The position numbers and the translations under genes are program-made. Below, in pieces: positions 1 to 13,656 of a stretch of DNA of 64,000 bases. The number at the start of each line of letters is the position of its first letter. The stretch's first letter is position 1. Location of the stretch: NCBI RefSeq assembly GCF_029227915.1, contig NC_079878.1:2358001-2422000 (forward strand). Direction: 5' to 3'. The DNA comes from Hydractinia symbiolongicarpus. Its lineage: Eukaryota; Cnidaria; Hydrozoa; Anthoathecata; Hydractiniidae. A model generated the notes under the pieces. That model saw nothing but the letters and a program-made list of their open reading frames with translations. It did not search any database and had not been told where the DNA came from.

Positions 1-1160
1 TACAAGTCTCATGCGTTTTAGTGGTGAAAAAATAATTTAAAAAATCGTTCGGGAAATCAGTTTACTCCCTGGGTACTTTCTTTATATACATTCAACTATA
101 CGGGCCAAGCCCGGGATTTGCGGGAAGTCGCGGGTTGTCGTTTGCCGGCGATTAAACTTCTTTTATTCAGCGTCTCATCAAAAATGAAAACATTTTTAAA
201 AACTACAATTCTCATGGGCTTTAGTGGTGAAATAATAATTTATAAAATCGTTCGGGAAATGAGTTTACTCCCTGGGTACTTTCTTTGTATACTTTTGACT
301 ATACGGGCCGAGTCCGGGATCTACGGGAAATCGCAGGTTTTCGTTTGCCGGCGATTAAACTTCTTTTATTCAGAGTCTCATCAAAAATGAAAAAAATTTT
401 TGTAAACTACAAGTCCCATGCGTTTTAGTGTTGAAAAAATAATTTAAAAAATCGTTCGGGAAATGAGTTTACTCCCTGGGTACTTTCTTTGTATACTTTT
501 GACTATACGGACCGAGTCCGGGGTTTACGGGAAATGGCGGGTTTTTGTTTGCCGGAAATTAAACTTCTTTTATTCAGCGTCTCATCAAAAATAAAAACAT
601 TTTTGAAAACTACAAGTCTCATGCGTTTTAGTGGTGAAAAGATAATTTAAAAAATCGTTTTGGAAATGAGTTTACTCACAGGGTACTTTCTTTGTATACA
701 TTTGACTATACGGGCCAAGCCCGGGATTTACGGGAAATCGCGGGTTTTTGTTTGCCGGCGATTAAACCACTTTCATTAAGCGTCTCATCAAAAATGAAAA
801 CATTTCTGAAAACTACAGGTCTCATGCGTTTTAGTGGTGAAAAAATAATTTAAAAAATCGTTCGGGAAATGAGTTTACTCCCTGGGTACTTTCTTTGTAT
901 ACTTTTGACTATACGGGCCGAGTCCGGGATTTACGGGAAATCGCGGGTTTTTGTTTGCCGGCGATTAAACTTCTTTTATTCAGCGTCTCATCAAAAATGA
1001 AAACACTTTTAAAAACTACAAGTCTCATGCGTTTTAGTGGTGAAAAAATAATTTTAAAAAATCGTTCGGGAAATGAGTTTACTCCCTGGGTACTTTCTTT
1101 GTATACTTTTGACTATACGGGCCCAGTCCGGGATTTACGGGAAATCGTGGGTTTTCGTGT
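1..1160 (+). repeat. Left copy of a block repeated at offset 5,455
   Basis: Positions 1-1160 match 5456-6615 with only scattered differences, for example CGGGTTTTTG versus CCGGTTTTTG near 6400 and TTCAGCG versus TTCAACG near 6030. Past the internal 1,017-bp duplication the match resumes at offset 4,438 (2217 with 6655, up to about 2590 with 7028). The two offsets differ by exactly the 1,017-bp unit. Confidence 0.8.
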
Positions 1161-2177
1161 GCCGGCGATTAAACTTCTTTTATTCAGCGTCTCATCAAAA
1201 ATGAAAACATTTTTAAAAACTACAATTCTCATGGGCTTTAGTGGTGAAATAATAATTTATAAAATCGTTCGGGAAATGAGTTTACTCCCTGGGTACTTTC
1301 TTTGTATACTTTTGACTATACGGGCCGAGTCCGGGATTTACGGGAAATCGCAGGTTTTCGTTTGCCGGCGATTAAACTTCTTTTATTCAGAGTCTCATCA
1401 AAAATGAAAAAAATTTTTGTAAACTACAAGTCCCATGCGTTTTAGTGTTGAAAAAATAATTTAAAAAATCGTTCGGGAAATGAGTTTACTCCCTGGGTAC
1501 TTTCTTTGTATACTTTTGACTATACGGACCGAGTCCGGGGTTTACGGGAAATGGCGGGTTTTTGTTTGCCGGAAATTAAACTTCTTTTATTCAGCGTCTC
1601 ATCAAAAATAAAAACATTTTTGAAAACTACAAGTCTCATGCGTTTTAGTGGTGAAAAGATAATTTAAAAAATCGTTTTGGAAATGAGTTTACTCACAGGG
1701 TACTTTCTTTGTATACATTTGACTATACGGGCCAAGCCCGGGATTTACGGGAAATCGCGGGTTTTTGTTTGCCGGCGATTAAACCACTTTCATTAAGCGT
1801 CTCATCAAAAATGAAAACATTTCTGAAAACTACAGGTCTCATGCGTTTTAGTGGTGAAAAAATAATTTAAAAAATCGTTCGGGAAATGAGTTTACTCCCT
1901 GGGTACTTTCTTTGTATACTTTTGACTATACGGGCCGAGTCCGGGATTTACGGGAAATCGCGGGTTTTTGTTTGCCGGCGATTAAACTTCTTTTATTCAG
2001 CGTCTCATCAAAAATGAAAACACTTTTAAAAACTACAAGTCTCATGCGTTTTAGTGGTGAAAAAATAATTTTAAAAAATCGTTCGGGAAATGAGTTTACT
2101 CCCTGGGTACTTTCTTTGTATACTTTTGACTATACGGGCCCAGTCCGGGATTTACGGGAAATCGTGGGTTTTCGTGT
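144..2177 (+). repeat. 1,017-bp tandem duplication (five-monomer higher-order unit)
   Basis: Copies 144-1160 and 1161-2177 run from CGGCGATTAAAC to the next equivalent point five monomers later. I see only about one difference (C at 321, T at 1338). The left edge is set where TTGTCG before 144 differs from TTTTCGTGTG before 1161. The right edge is set where GTCCCAT follows 2177 instead of GTCTCATC. The related block at 5,456 onwards has only one copy of this segment, so the duplication seems to be recent and local. Confidence 0.85.
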
Positions 2178-2509
2178 GCCGGCGATTAAACTTCTTTTAT
2201 TCAGCGTCCCATAAAAATGAAAGCAATTTTAAAAACTACAAGTCTCATGCGTTTTAGTGGTGAAAAAATAATATAAAAAATCGTTCGGGAAATGAGTTTA
2301 CTCCCTGGGTACTTTCTTTGTATACTTTTGACTATACGGGCCGAGTCCGGGGTTTACGGGAAATGGCGGGTTTTCGTTTGCCGGCGATTAAACTTCTTTT
2401 AATAAGCGTCTCATCAAAAATGAAAACATTTTTGAAAACTACAAGTCTCATGCGTTTTAGTGGTGAAAAAATAATTTAAAAAATTGTTTAGGAAATGAGT
2501 TTAATCACA

Positions 2510-2550
2510 GGGTACTTTCTTTGTATACATGGGAAATGAGTTTACTTACA
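2510..2550 (+). repeat. 41-bp partial duplication giving a 244-bp monomer (leftmost of 18)
   Basis: GGGTACTTTCTTTGTATACAT is joined directly to GGGAAATGAG, so the segment from GGGAAATGAG to the second GGGTAC is present twice. A normal monomer has CATTCGAC or CTTTTGAC after GTATA. Here the downstream copy has ACTTACAGGG. The same join is found at 18 places listed separately below. Confidence 0.9.
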
Positions 2551-3673
2551 GGGTACTTTCTTTGTATACATTCGACTATACGGGCCAAGCCCGGGATTTA
2601 CGGGAAATCGCGGGTTTTCGTTTGCCGGCGATTAAACCACTTTCATTAAGCGTCTCATCAAAAATGAAAACATTTCTGAAAACTACAGGTCTCATGCGTT
2701 TTAGTGGTGAAAAAATAATTTAAAAAATCGTTCGGGAAATGAGTTTACTCCCTGGGTACTTTCTTTGTATACTTTTGACTATACGGACCGAGTCTGGGGT
2801 TTACGGGAAATGGCGGGTTTTTGTTTGCCGGAAATTAAACTTCTTTTATTCAGCGTCTCATCAAAAATAAAAACATTTTTGAAAACTACAAGTCTCATGC
2901 GTTTTAGTGGTGAAAAGATAATTTAAAAAATCGTTTTGGAAATGAGTTTACTCACACGGTAATTTCTTTGTATACATTTGACTATACGGGCCAAGCCCGG
3001 GATTTACGGGAAATCGCGGGTTTTCGTTTGCCGGCGATTAAACCACTTTCATTAAGCGTCTCATCAAAAATGAAAACATTTCTGAAAACTACAGGTCTCA
3101 TGCGTTTTAGTGGTGAAAAAATAATTTAAAAAATCGTTCGGGAAATGAGTTTCCTCCCTGGGTACTTTCTTTGTATACTTTTGACTATACGGGCCGAGTC
3201 CGGGATTTACGGGAAATCGCGGGTTTTTGTTTGCCGGCGATTAAACTTCTTTTATTCAGCGTCTCATCAAAAATGAAAACACTTTTAAAAACTACAAGTC
3301 TCATGCGTTTTAGTGGTGAAAAAATAATTTAAAAAATCGTTCGGGAAATGAGTTTACTCCCTGGGTACTTTCTTTGTATACTTTTGACTATACGGGCCCA
3401 GTCCGGGATTTACATGAAATCGTGGGTTTTCGTGTGCCGGCGATTAAACTTCTTTTATTCAGCGTCCCATAAAAATGAAAGCAATTTTAAAAACTACAAG
3501 TCTCATGCGTTTTAGTGGTGAAAAAATAATATAAAAAATCGTTCGGGAAATGAGTTTACTCCCTGGGTACTTTCTTTGTATACTTTTGACTATACGGGCC
3601 GAGTCCGGGGTTTACGGGAAATGGCGGGTTTTCGTTTGCCGGCGATTAAACTTCTTTTAATAAGCGTCTCATC

Positions 3674-3808
3674 AAAAATGAAAACATTTTTGAAAACTAC
3701 AAGTCTCATGCGTTTTAGTGGTGAAAAAATAATTTAAAAAATCGTTCGGGAAATGAGTTTACTCCCTCGTGTGCCGGCGATTAAATTTCTTTTATTCAGC
3801 GTCCCATT
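3674..3808 (+). repeat. 135-bp short monomer (68-bp internal deletion)
   Basis: GAGTTTACTCCCT is joined to CGTGTGCCGGCG at 3767/3768, so the GGGTAC-to-GGGTTTT part, including the whole G-run cluster and the dyad, is gone. The next unit starts with a normal AAAAATG. Confidence 0.9.
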
Positions 3809-5455
3809 AAAAATGAAAACATTTTTAAAAACTACAAGTCTCATGCGTTTTAGTGGTGAAAAGATACTTTAAAAAATCGTTCGGGAAATGAATTTACTCA
3901 CAGGGTACTTTCTTTGCATACTTTTGACTATACGGGCCGAGTCCGGGGTTTACGGGAAATGGCGGGTTTTTGTTTGCCGGCGATTAACTTTCTTTTAATA
4001 AGCGTCTCATCAAAAATGAAAACATTTTTAAAAACTACAAGTCTCATGGGCTTTAGTGGTTAAATAATAATTTAAAAAATCGTTCGGGAAATGAATTTAC
4101 TCCCTGGGTACTTTCTTTGTATGCATTCGACTATACAGGCCAAGCCCGGGATTCACGGGAAATCGCGGGTTTTCGTTTGCCGGCGATTAAACCACTTTCA
4201 TTAAACGTCTCATCAAAAATGATAACATTTCTGAAAACTACAAGTCTCATGCGTTTTAGTGGTGAAAAAATAATTTAAAAAATAGTTCGGGAAATGAGTT
4301 TACTCCCTGGGTACTTTATTTGTATACTTTTGACTATACGGCCCGAATCCGGGATTTACGGGAAGTCGCGGGTTTTCGTTTGCCGGCGATTAAACTTCTT
4401 TTATTCAGCGTCTCATCAAAAATGAAAACATTTTTAAAAACTACAAGTCTCATGGGCTTTAGTGGTGAAATAATAATTTAAAAAATCGTTTGCGAAATGA
4501 GTTTACTCCCTGGATACTTTCTTTGTATACTTTTGACTATACGGGCCGAGTCCGGGATTTACGGGAAATCGCAAGTTTTCGTTTGCCGGCGATTAAACTT
4601 CTTTTATTCAGAGTCTCATCAAAAATGAAAATATTTTTGTAAACTACAAGTCCCATGCGTTTTAGTGGTGAAAAAATAATTTAAAAAATCGTTCGGGAAA
4701 TGAGTTTACTCCCTGGGTACTTTCTTTGTATACTTTTGACTATACGCGCCGAGTCCGGGGTTTACGGGAAATGGCGGGTTTTCGTTTGCCGGCGATTAAA
4801 CTTCTTTTATTCAGCGTCTCATCAAAAATGAAAACATTTTTGAAAACTAAAAGTCTCATGCGTTTTAGTGGTGAAAAGATAATTTAAAAAATCGTTTTGG
4901 AAATGAGTTTACTCACAGGGTACTTTCTTTGTATACATTTGACTATACGGGGCAAGCGCGGGATTTACGGGAAATCGCGGGTTTTCGTTTGCCGGCGATT
5001 AAACCACTTTCATTAAGTGTCTCATCAAAAATGAAAACATTTCTAAAAAATACAAGTCTCATGCGTTTTAGTGGTGTAAAAAAAATTTAAAAAATCGTTC
5101 GGGAAATGAGTTTACTCCCTGGGTACCTTCCTTGTATACTTTTGACTATACGGCCGAGTCCGGGATTTACGGGCAATCGCGGGTTTTCGTTTGCCGGCGA
5201 TTAAACTACTTTCATTAAGCGTCTCATCAAAAATGAAAACATTTCTGCAAACTACAAGTCTCATGCGTTTTAGTGGTGAAAAAATAATTCAAAAAATCGT
5301 TCGGGAAATGAGTTTACTCCCTGGGTACCTTCTTTGTATACTTTTGACTATACGGGCCGAGTCCGGGATTTACGGGAAATCGCGGGTTTTCGTTTGCCGG
5401 CGATTAAACTTCTTTTATTCAGCGTCTCATCAAAAATGAAAACACTTTTGAAAAC

Positions 5456-7028
5456 TACAAGTCTCATGCGTTTTAGTGGTGAAAAAATAATTTAAAAAAT
5501 CGTTCGGGAAATCAGTTTACTCCCTGGGTACTTTCTTTATATACATTCAACTATACGGGCCAAGCCCGGGATTTGCGGGAAGTCGCGGGTTGTCGTTTGC
5601 CGGCGATTAAACTTCTTTTATTCAGCGTCTCATCAAAAATGAAAACATTTTTAAAAACTACAATTCTCATGGGCTTTAGTGGTGAAATAATAATTTATAA
5701 AATCGTTCGGGAAATGAGTTTACTCCCTGGGTACTTTCTTTGTATACTTTTGACTATACGGGCCGAGTCCGGGATTTACGGAAAATCGCAGGTTTTCGTT
5801 TGCCGGCGATTAAACTTCTTTTATTCAGAGTCTCATCAAAAATGAAAAAAATTTTTGTAAACTACAAGTCCCATGCGTTTTAGTGTTGAAAAAATAATTT
5901 AAAAAATCGTTCGGGAAATGAGTTTACTCCCTGGGTACTTTCTTTGTATACTTTTGACTATACGGACCGAGTCCGGGGTTTACGGGAAATGGCGGGTTTT
6001 TGTTTGCCGGAAATTAAACTTCTTTTATTCAACGTCTCATCAAAAATAAAAACATTTTTGAAAACTACAAGTCTCATGCGTTTTAGTGGTGAAAAGATAA
6101 TTTAAAAAATCGTTTTGGAAATGAGTTTACTCACAGGGTACTTTCTTTGTATACATTTGACTATACGGGCCAAGCCCGGGATTTACGGGAAATCGCGGGT
6201 TTTCGTTTGCCGGCGATTAAACCACTTTCATTAAGCGTCTCATCAAAAATGAAAACATTTCTGAAAACTACAGGTCTCATGCGTTTTAGTGGTGAAAAAA
6301 TAATTTAAAAAATCGTTCGGGAAATGAGTTTACTCCCTGGGTACTTTCTTTGTATACTTTTGACTATACGGGCCGAGTCCGGGATTTACGGGAAATCGCC
6401 GGTTTTTGTTTGCCGGCGATTAAACTTCTTTTATTTAGCGTCTCATCAAAAATGAAAACACTTTTAAAAACTACAAGTCTCATGCGTTTTAGTGGTGAAA
6501 AAATAATTTTAAAAAATCGTTCGGGAAATGAGTTTACTCCCTGGGTACTTTCTTTGTATACTTTTGACTATACGGGCCCAGTCCGGGATTTACGGGAAAT
6601 CGTGGGTTTTCGTGTGCCGGCGATTAAACTTCTTTTATTCAGCGTCCCATAAAAATGAAAGCAATTTTAAAAACTACAAGTCTCATGCGTTTTAGTGGTG
6701 AAAAAATAATATAAAAAATCGTTCGGGAAATGAGTTTACTCCCTGGGTACTTTCTTTGTATACTTTTGACTATACGGGCCGAGTCCGGGGTTTACGGGAA
6801 ATGGCGGGTTTTCGTTTGCCGGCGATTAAACTTCTTTTAATAAGCGTCTCATCAAAAATGAAAACATTTTTGAAAACTACAAGTCTCATGCGTTTTAGTG
6901 GTGAAAAAATAATTTAAAAAATTGTTTAGGAAATGAGTTTAATCACAGGGTACTTTCTTTGTATACATGGGAAATGAGTTTACTCACAGGGTACTTTCTT
7001 TGTATACATTCGACTATACGGGCCAAGC
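5456..7028 (+). repeat. Right copy of the 5,455-offset block
   Basis: This is the partner of 1-2590, without the second 1,017-bp five-mer. It includes the unusual sites CATTCAACTATAC (near 5545), TTGTCGTTTGCC and CAATTCTCATGGGC, each shared with the left copy. It leads directly into the large tandem duplication that starts near 6670. Confidence 0.8.
6948..6988 (+). repeat. 41-bp partial duplication
   Basis: GTATACAT-GGGAAATG join with AATCACAGGG upstream and ACTCACAGGG downstream. Corresponds to 2510 at offset 4,438. Confidence 0.88.
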
Positions 7029-8111
7029 CCGGGATTCACGGGAAATCGCGGGTTTTCGTTTGCCGGCGATTAAACCACTTTCATTAAGCGTCTCATCAAA
7101 AATGATAACATTTCTGAAAACTACAAGTCTCATGCGTTTTAGTGGTGAAAAAATAATTTAAGAAATAGTTCGGGAAATGAGTTTACTCCCTGGGTACTTT
7201 ATTTGTATACTTTTGACTATACGGCCCGAATCCGGGATTTACGGGAAGTCGCGGGTTTTCGTTTGCCGGCGATTAAACTTCTTTTATTCAGCGTCTCATC
7301 AAAAATGAAAACATTTTTAAAAACTACAAGTCTCATGGGCTTTAGTGGTGAAATAATAATTTAAAAAATTGTTTGCGAAATGAGTTTACTCCCTGGATAC
7401 TTTCTTTGTATACTTTTGACTATACGGGCCGAGTCCGGGATTTACGGGAAATCGCAAGTTTTCGTTTGCCGGCGATTAAACTTCTTTTATTCAGAGTCTC
7501 ATCAAAAATGAAAATATTTTTATAAACTACAAGTCCCATGCGTTTTAGTGGTGAAAAAATAATTTAAAAAATCGTTCGGGAAATGAGTTTACTCCCAGGG
7601 TACTTTCTTTGTATACTTTTGACTATACGCGCCGAGTCCGGGGTTTACGGGAAATGGCGGGTTTTCGTTTGCCGGCGATTAAACTTCTTTTATTCAGCGT
7701 CTCATCAAAAATGAAAACATTTTTGAAAACTAAAAGTCTCATGCGTTTTAGTGGTGTAAAAAAAATTTAAAAAATCGTTCGGGAAATGAGTTTACTCCCT
7801 GGGCACCTTCCTTGTATACTTTTGACTATACGGCCGAGTCCGGGATTTACGGGCAATCGCGGGTTTTCGTTTGCCGGCGATTAAACTACTTTCATTAAGC
7901 GTCTCATCAAAAATGAAAACATTTCTGCAAACTACAAGTCTCATGCGTTTTAGTGGTGAAAAAATAATTTAAAAAATCCTTCGGGAAATGAGTTTACTCC
8001 CTGGGTACCTTCTTTGTATACTTTTGACTATACGGGCCGAGTCCGGGATTTACGGGAAATCGCGGGTTTTCGTTTGCCGGCGATTAAACTTCTTTTATTC
8101 AGCGTCTCATC

Positions 8112-8246
8112 AAAAATGAAAACACTTTTGAAAACTATAAGTCTCATGCGTTTTAGTGGTGAAAAAATAATTTAAAAAATCGTTCGGGAAATGAGTTTAC
8201 TCCCTCGTGTGCCGGCGATTAAATTTCTTTTATTCAGCGTCCCATC
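8112..8246 (+). repeat. 135-bp short monomer
   Basis: Same CCCT-CGTGTG join at 8205/8206; preceded by AACACTTTTGAAAACTATAAG. Confidence 0.9.
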
Positions 8247-10774
8247 AAAAATGAAAACATTTTTAAAAACTACAAGTCTCATGCGTTTTAGTGGTGAAAA
8301 GATACTTAAAAAAATCGTTTTGGAAATGAGTTTACTCACAGGGTACTTTCTTTGCATACTTTTGACTATACGGGCCGAGTCCGGGGTTTACGGGAAATGG
8401 CGGGTTTTTGTTTGCCGGCGATTAACTTTCTTTTAATAAGCGTCTCATCAAAAATGAAAACATTTTTGAAAACTACAAGTCTCATGCGTTTTAGTGGTGA
8501 AAAGATAATTTAAAAAATCGTTTTGGAAATGAGTTTACTCACAGGGTACTTTCTTTGTATACATTTGACTATACGGGCCAAACCCGGGATTTACGGGAAA
8601 TCGCGGGTTTTCGTTTGCCGGCGATTAAACCACTTTCATTAAGCGTCTCATCAAAAATGAAAACATTTCTGCAAACTACAAGTCTCATGCGTTTTAGTGG
8701 TGTAAAAAAAATTTAAAAAATCGTTCGGGAAATGAGTTTACTCCCTGGGTACTTTCTTTGTATACTTTTGACTATACGCGCCGAGTCCGGGGTTTACGGG
8801 AAATGGCGGGTTTTCGTTTGCCGGCGATTAAACTTCTTTTATTCAGCGTCTCATCAAAAATGAAAATATTTTTAAAAACTACAAGTCTCATGCGTTTTAG
8901 TGGTGAAAAGATACTTTAAAAAATCGTTTTGGAAATGAGTTTACTCACAGGGTACTTTCTTTGCATACTTTTGACTATACGGGCCGAGTCCGGGGTTTAC
9001 GGGAAATGGCGGGTTTTCGTTTGCCGGCGATTAACTTTCTTTTAATAAGCGTCTCATCAAAAATGAAAACATTTTTGAAAACTACAAGTCTCATGCGTTT
9101 TAGTGGTGAAAAGATAATTTAAAAAATCGTTTTGGAAATGAGTTTACTCACAGGGTACTTTCTTTGTATACATTTGACTATACGGGCCAAACCCGGGATT
9201 TACGGGAAATCGCGGGTTTTCGTTTGCCGGCGATAAAACCACTTTCATTAAGCGTCTCATCAAAAATGAAAACATTTCTGCAAACTACAAGTCTCATGCG
9301 TTTTAGTGGTGTAAAAAAAATTTAAAAAATCATTCGGGAAATGAGTTTACTCCCTGGGTACCTTCTTTGTATACTTTTGACTATACGGCCGAGTCCAGGA
9401 TTTACGGGAAATCGCAGGTTTTCGTTTGCCGGCGATTAAACTCCTTTTATTCAGCGTCTCATCAAAAATGAAAACATTTTTGATAACTACAAGTCTCATG
9501 CGTTTTAGTGGTGAAAAGATAATTTAAATAATCGTTTTGAAAATGAGTTTACTCACAGGGTACTTTCTTTGTATACTTTTGACTATACGGGCCCAGTCCG
9601 GGATTTACGGGAAATCGCGGGTTTTCGTGTGCCGGCGATTAAATTTCTTTTATTCAGCGTCCCATCAAAAATGAAAACATTTTTAAAAACTACAAGTCTC
9701 ATGCGTTTTAGTGGTGAAAAAATAATTTAAAAAATCGTTCGGGAAATCAGTTTACTCCCTGGGTACTTTCTTTATATACATTCAATTATACGGGCCAAGC
9801 CCGGGATTTACGGGAAGTCGCGGGTTGTCGTTTGCCGGCGATTAAACTTCTTTTATTCAGCGTCTCATCAAAAATGAAAACATTTTTAAAAACTACAAGT
9901 CTCATGGGCTTTAGTGGTGAAATAATAATTTATAAAATCGTTCGGGAAATGAGTTTACTCCCTGGGTACTTTCTTTGTATACTTTTGACTATACGGGCCG
10001 AGTCCGGGATTTACGGGAAATCGCAGGTTTTCGTTTGCCGGCGATTAAACTTCTTTTATTCAGAGTCTCATCAAAAATGAAAAGATTTTTGTAAACTACA
10101 AGTCCCATGCGTTTTAGTGTTGAAAAAATAATATAAAAAATCGTTCGGGAAATGAGTTTACTCCCTGGGTACTTTCTTTGTATACTTTTGACTATACGGA
10201 CCGAGTCCGGGGTTTACGGGAAATGGCGGGTTTTCGTTTGCCGGAAATTAAGCTCCTTTTATTCAGCGTCTCATCAAAAATAAAAACATTTTTGAAAACT
10301 ACAAGTCTCATGCGTTTTAGTGGTGAAAAGATAATTTAAATAATCGTTTTGGAAATGAGTTTACTCACAGGGTACTTTCTTTGTATACATTTGACTATAC
10401 GGGCCAAGCCTGGGATTTCCGGAAATCGCGGGTTTTCGTTTGCCGGCGATTAAACCACTTTCATTAAGCGTCTCATCAAAAATGAAAACATTTCTAAAAA
10501 CTACAAGTCTCATGCGTTTTAGTGGTGAAAAAATAATATAAAAAATCGTTCGGGAAATGAGTTTACTCCCTGGGTACTTTCTTTGTATACTTTTGACTAT
10601 ACGGGCCGAGTCCGGGGTTTACGGGAAATGGCGGGTTTTCGTTTGCCGGCGATTAAACTTCTTTTAATAAGCGTCTCATCAAAAATGAAAACATTTTTGA
10701 AAACTACAAGTCTCATGCGTTTTAGTGGTGAAAAAATAATTTAAAAAATTGTTTAGGAAATGAGTTTAATCACA

Positions 10775-10815
10775 GGGTACTTTCTTTGTATACATGGGAA
10801 ATGAGTTTACTCACA
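10775..10815 (+). repeat. 41-bp partial duplication
   Basis: Partner of 6948 at offset 3,827, in copy 2 of the 4-kb duplication. Confidence 0.88.
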
Positions 10816-12141
10816 GGGTACTTTCTTTGTATACATTCGACTATACGGGCCAAGCCCGGGATTCACGGGAAATCGCGGGTTTTCGTTTGCCGGCGATTAA
10901 ACCACTTTCATTAAGCGTCTCATCAAAAATGATAACATTTCTGAAAACTACAAGTCTCATGCGTTTTAGTGGTGAAAAAATAATTTAAGAAATAGTTCGG
11001 GAAATGAGTTTACTCCCTGGGTACTTTATTTGTATACTTTTGACTATACGGCCCGAATCCGGGATTTACGGGAAGTCGCGGGTTTTCGTTTGCCGGCGAT
11101 TAAACTTCTTTTATTCAGCGTCTCATCAAAAATGAAAACATTTTTAAAAACTACAAGTCTCATGGGCTTTAGTGGTGAAATAATAATTTAAAAAATCGTT
11201 TGCGAAATGAGTTTACTCCCTGGATACTTTCTTTGTATACTTTTGACTATACGGACCGAGTCCGGGATTTACGGGAAATCGCAAGTTTTCGTTTGCCGGC
11301 GATTAAACTTCTTTTATTCAGAGTCTCATCAAAAATGAAAATATTTTTATAAACTACAAGTCCCATGCGTTTTAGTGGTGAAAAAATAATTTAAAAAATC
11401 GTTCGGGAAATGAGTTTACTCCCTGGGTACTTTCTTTGTATACTTTTGACTATACGCGCCGAGTCCGGGGTTTACGGGAAATGGCGGGTTTTCGTTTGCC
11501 GGCGATTAAACTTCTTTTATTCAGCGTCTCATCAAAAATGAAAACATTTTTGAAAACTAAAAGTCTCATGCGTTTTAGTGGTGAAAAGATAATTTAAAAA
11601 ATCGTTTTGGAAATGAGTTTACTCACAGGGTACTTTCTTTGTATACATTTGACTATACGGGGCAAGCGCGGGATTTACGGGAAATCGCGGGTTTTCGTTT
11701 GCCGGCGATTAAACCACTTTCATTAAGCGTCTCATCAAAAATGAAAACATTTCTAAAAAATACAAGTCTCATGCGTTTTAGTGGTGTAAAAAAAATTTAA
11801 AAAATCGTTCGGGAAATGAGTTTACTCCCTGGGCACCTTCCTTGTATACTTTTGACTATACGGCCGAGTCCGGGATTTACGGGCAATCGCGGGTTTTCGT
11901 TTGCCGGCGATTAAACTACTTTCATTAAGCGTCTCATCAAAAATGAAAACATTTCTGCAAACTACAAGTCTCATGCGTTTTAGTGGTGAAAAAATAATTT
12001 AAAAAATCGTTCGGGAAATGAGTTTACTCCCTGGGTACCTTCTTTGTATACTTTTGACTATACGGGCCGAGTCCGGGATTTACGGGAAATCGCGGGTTTT
12101 CGTTTGCCGGCGATTAAACTTCTTTTATTCAGCGTCTCATC

Positions 12142-12276
12142 AAAAATGAAAACACTTTTGAAAACTACAAGTCTCATGCGTTTTAGTGGTGAAAAAATAA
12201 TTTAAAAAATCGTTCGGGAAATGAGTTTACTCCCTCGTGTGCCGGCGATTAAATTTCTTTTATTCAGCGTCCCATC
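12142..12276 (+). repeat. 135-bp short monomer
   Basis: Same join at 12235/12236; partner of 8112 at offset 4,030. Confidence 0.9.
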
Positions 12277-13656
12277 AAAAATGAAAACATTTTTAAAAAC
12301 TACAAGTCTCATGCGTTTTAGTGGTGAAAAGATACTTTAAAAAATCGTTTTGGAAATGAGTTTACTCACAGGGTACTTTCTTTGCATACTTTTGACTATA
12401 CGGGCCGAGTCCGGGGTTTACGGGAAATGGCGGGTTTTTGTTTGCCGGCGATTAACTTTCTTTTAATAAGCGTCTCATCAAAAATGAAAACATTTTTGAA
12501 AACTACAAGTCTCATGCGTTTTAGTGGTGAAAAGATAATTTAAAAAATCGTTTTGGAAATGAGTTTACTCACAGGGTACTTTCTTTGTATACATTTGACT
12601 ATACGGGCCAAACCCGGGATTTACGGGAAATCGCGGGTTTTCGTTTGCCGGCGATTAAACCACTTTCATTAAGCGTCTCATCAAAAATGAAAACATTTCT
12701 GCAAACTACAAGTCTCATGCGTTTTAGTGGTGTAAAAAAAATTTAAAAAATCGTTCGGGAAATGAGTTTACTCCCTGGGTACTTTCTTTGTATACTTTTG
12801 ACTATACGCGCCGAGTCCGGGGTTTACGGGAAATGGCGGGTTTTCGTTTGCCGGCGATTAAACTTCTTTTATTCAGCGTCTCATCAAAAATGAAAATATT
12901 TTTAAAAACTACAAGTCTCATGCGTTTTAGTGGTGAAAAGATACTTTAAAAAATCGTTTTGGAAATGAGTTTACTCACAGGGTACTTTCTTTGCATACTT
13001 TTGACTATACGGGCCGAGTCCGGGGTTTACGGGAAATGGCGGGTTTTCGTTTGCCGGCGATTAACTTTCTTTTAATAAGCGTCTCATCAAAAATGAAAAC
13101 ATTTTTGAAAACTACAAGTCTCATGCGTTTTAGTGGTGAAAAGATAATTTAAAAAATCGTTTTGGAAATGAGTTTACTCACAGGGTACTTTCTTTGTATA
13201 CATTTGACTATACGGGCCAAACCCGGGATTTACGGGAAATCGCGGGTTTTCGTTTGCCGGCGATAAAACCACTTTCATTAAGCGTCTCATCAAAAATGAA
13301 AACATTTCTGCAAACTACAAGTCTCATGCGTTTTAGTGGTGTAAAAAAAATTTAAAAAATCATTCGGGAAATGAGTTTACTCCCTGGGTACCTTCTTTGT
13401 ATACTTTTGACTATACGGCCGAGTCCAGGATTTACGGGAAATCGCAGGTTTTCGTTTGCCGGCGATTAAACTCCTTTTATTCAGCGTCTCATCAAAAATG
13501 AAAACATTTTTGATAACTACAAGTCTCATGCGTTTTAGTGGTGAAAAGATAATTTAAATAATCGTTTTGAAAATGAGTTTACTCACAGGGTACTTTCTTT
13601 GTATACTTTTGACTATACGGGCCCAGTCCGGGATTTACGGGAAATCGCGGGTTTTC

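Larger units (their letters stand above)
6670..10496 (+). repeat. Large tandem duplication, copy 1 (about 3.83 kb)
   Basis: This stretch matches 10497-14527. From 6670 to about 7760 the offset is 3,827. From about 7770 to 10496 it is 4,030. The step of 203 means copy 1 lacks one monomer present in copy 2. Shared rare states include TAATTTAAGAAATAG (7154 and 10981), GGGCACCTTCC (7801 and near 11831) and the 135-bp short monomer (8112 and 12142). Confidence 0.85.

Noticed and set aside
71-130. TATA-like promoter or tRNA-type internal promoter around GTATAC and GGGTTTTCG
   Set aside because: The motifs are short, A/T-rich and present in each monomer. There are no matched box A and box B sequences and no T-run terminator context that would support a transcription unit.
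895-1407. A 170-codon open frame and many 60-130-codon relatives on both strands as real genes
   Set aside because: They are translations of the tandem repeat in different phases, with the same DNA giving different proteins in adjacent copies. There is no codon-level conservation, ribosome or splice signal, or family resemblance, and indels between copies are not multiples of three.
8172-8357. Minus-strand open frames as evidence of inverted monomers
   Set aside because: The DNA in these places reads as normal forward monomers. The frames are antisense shadows, and I found no inverted unit.
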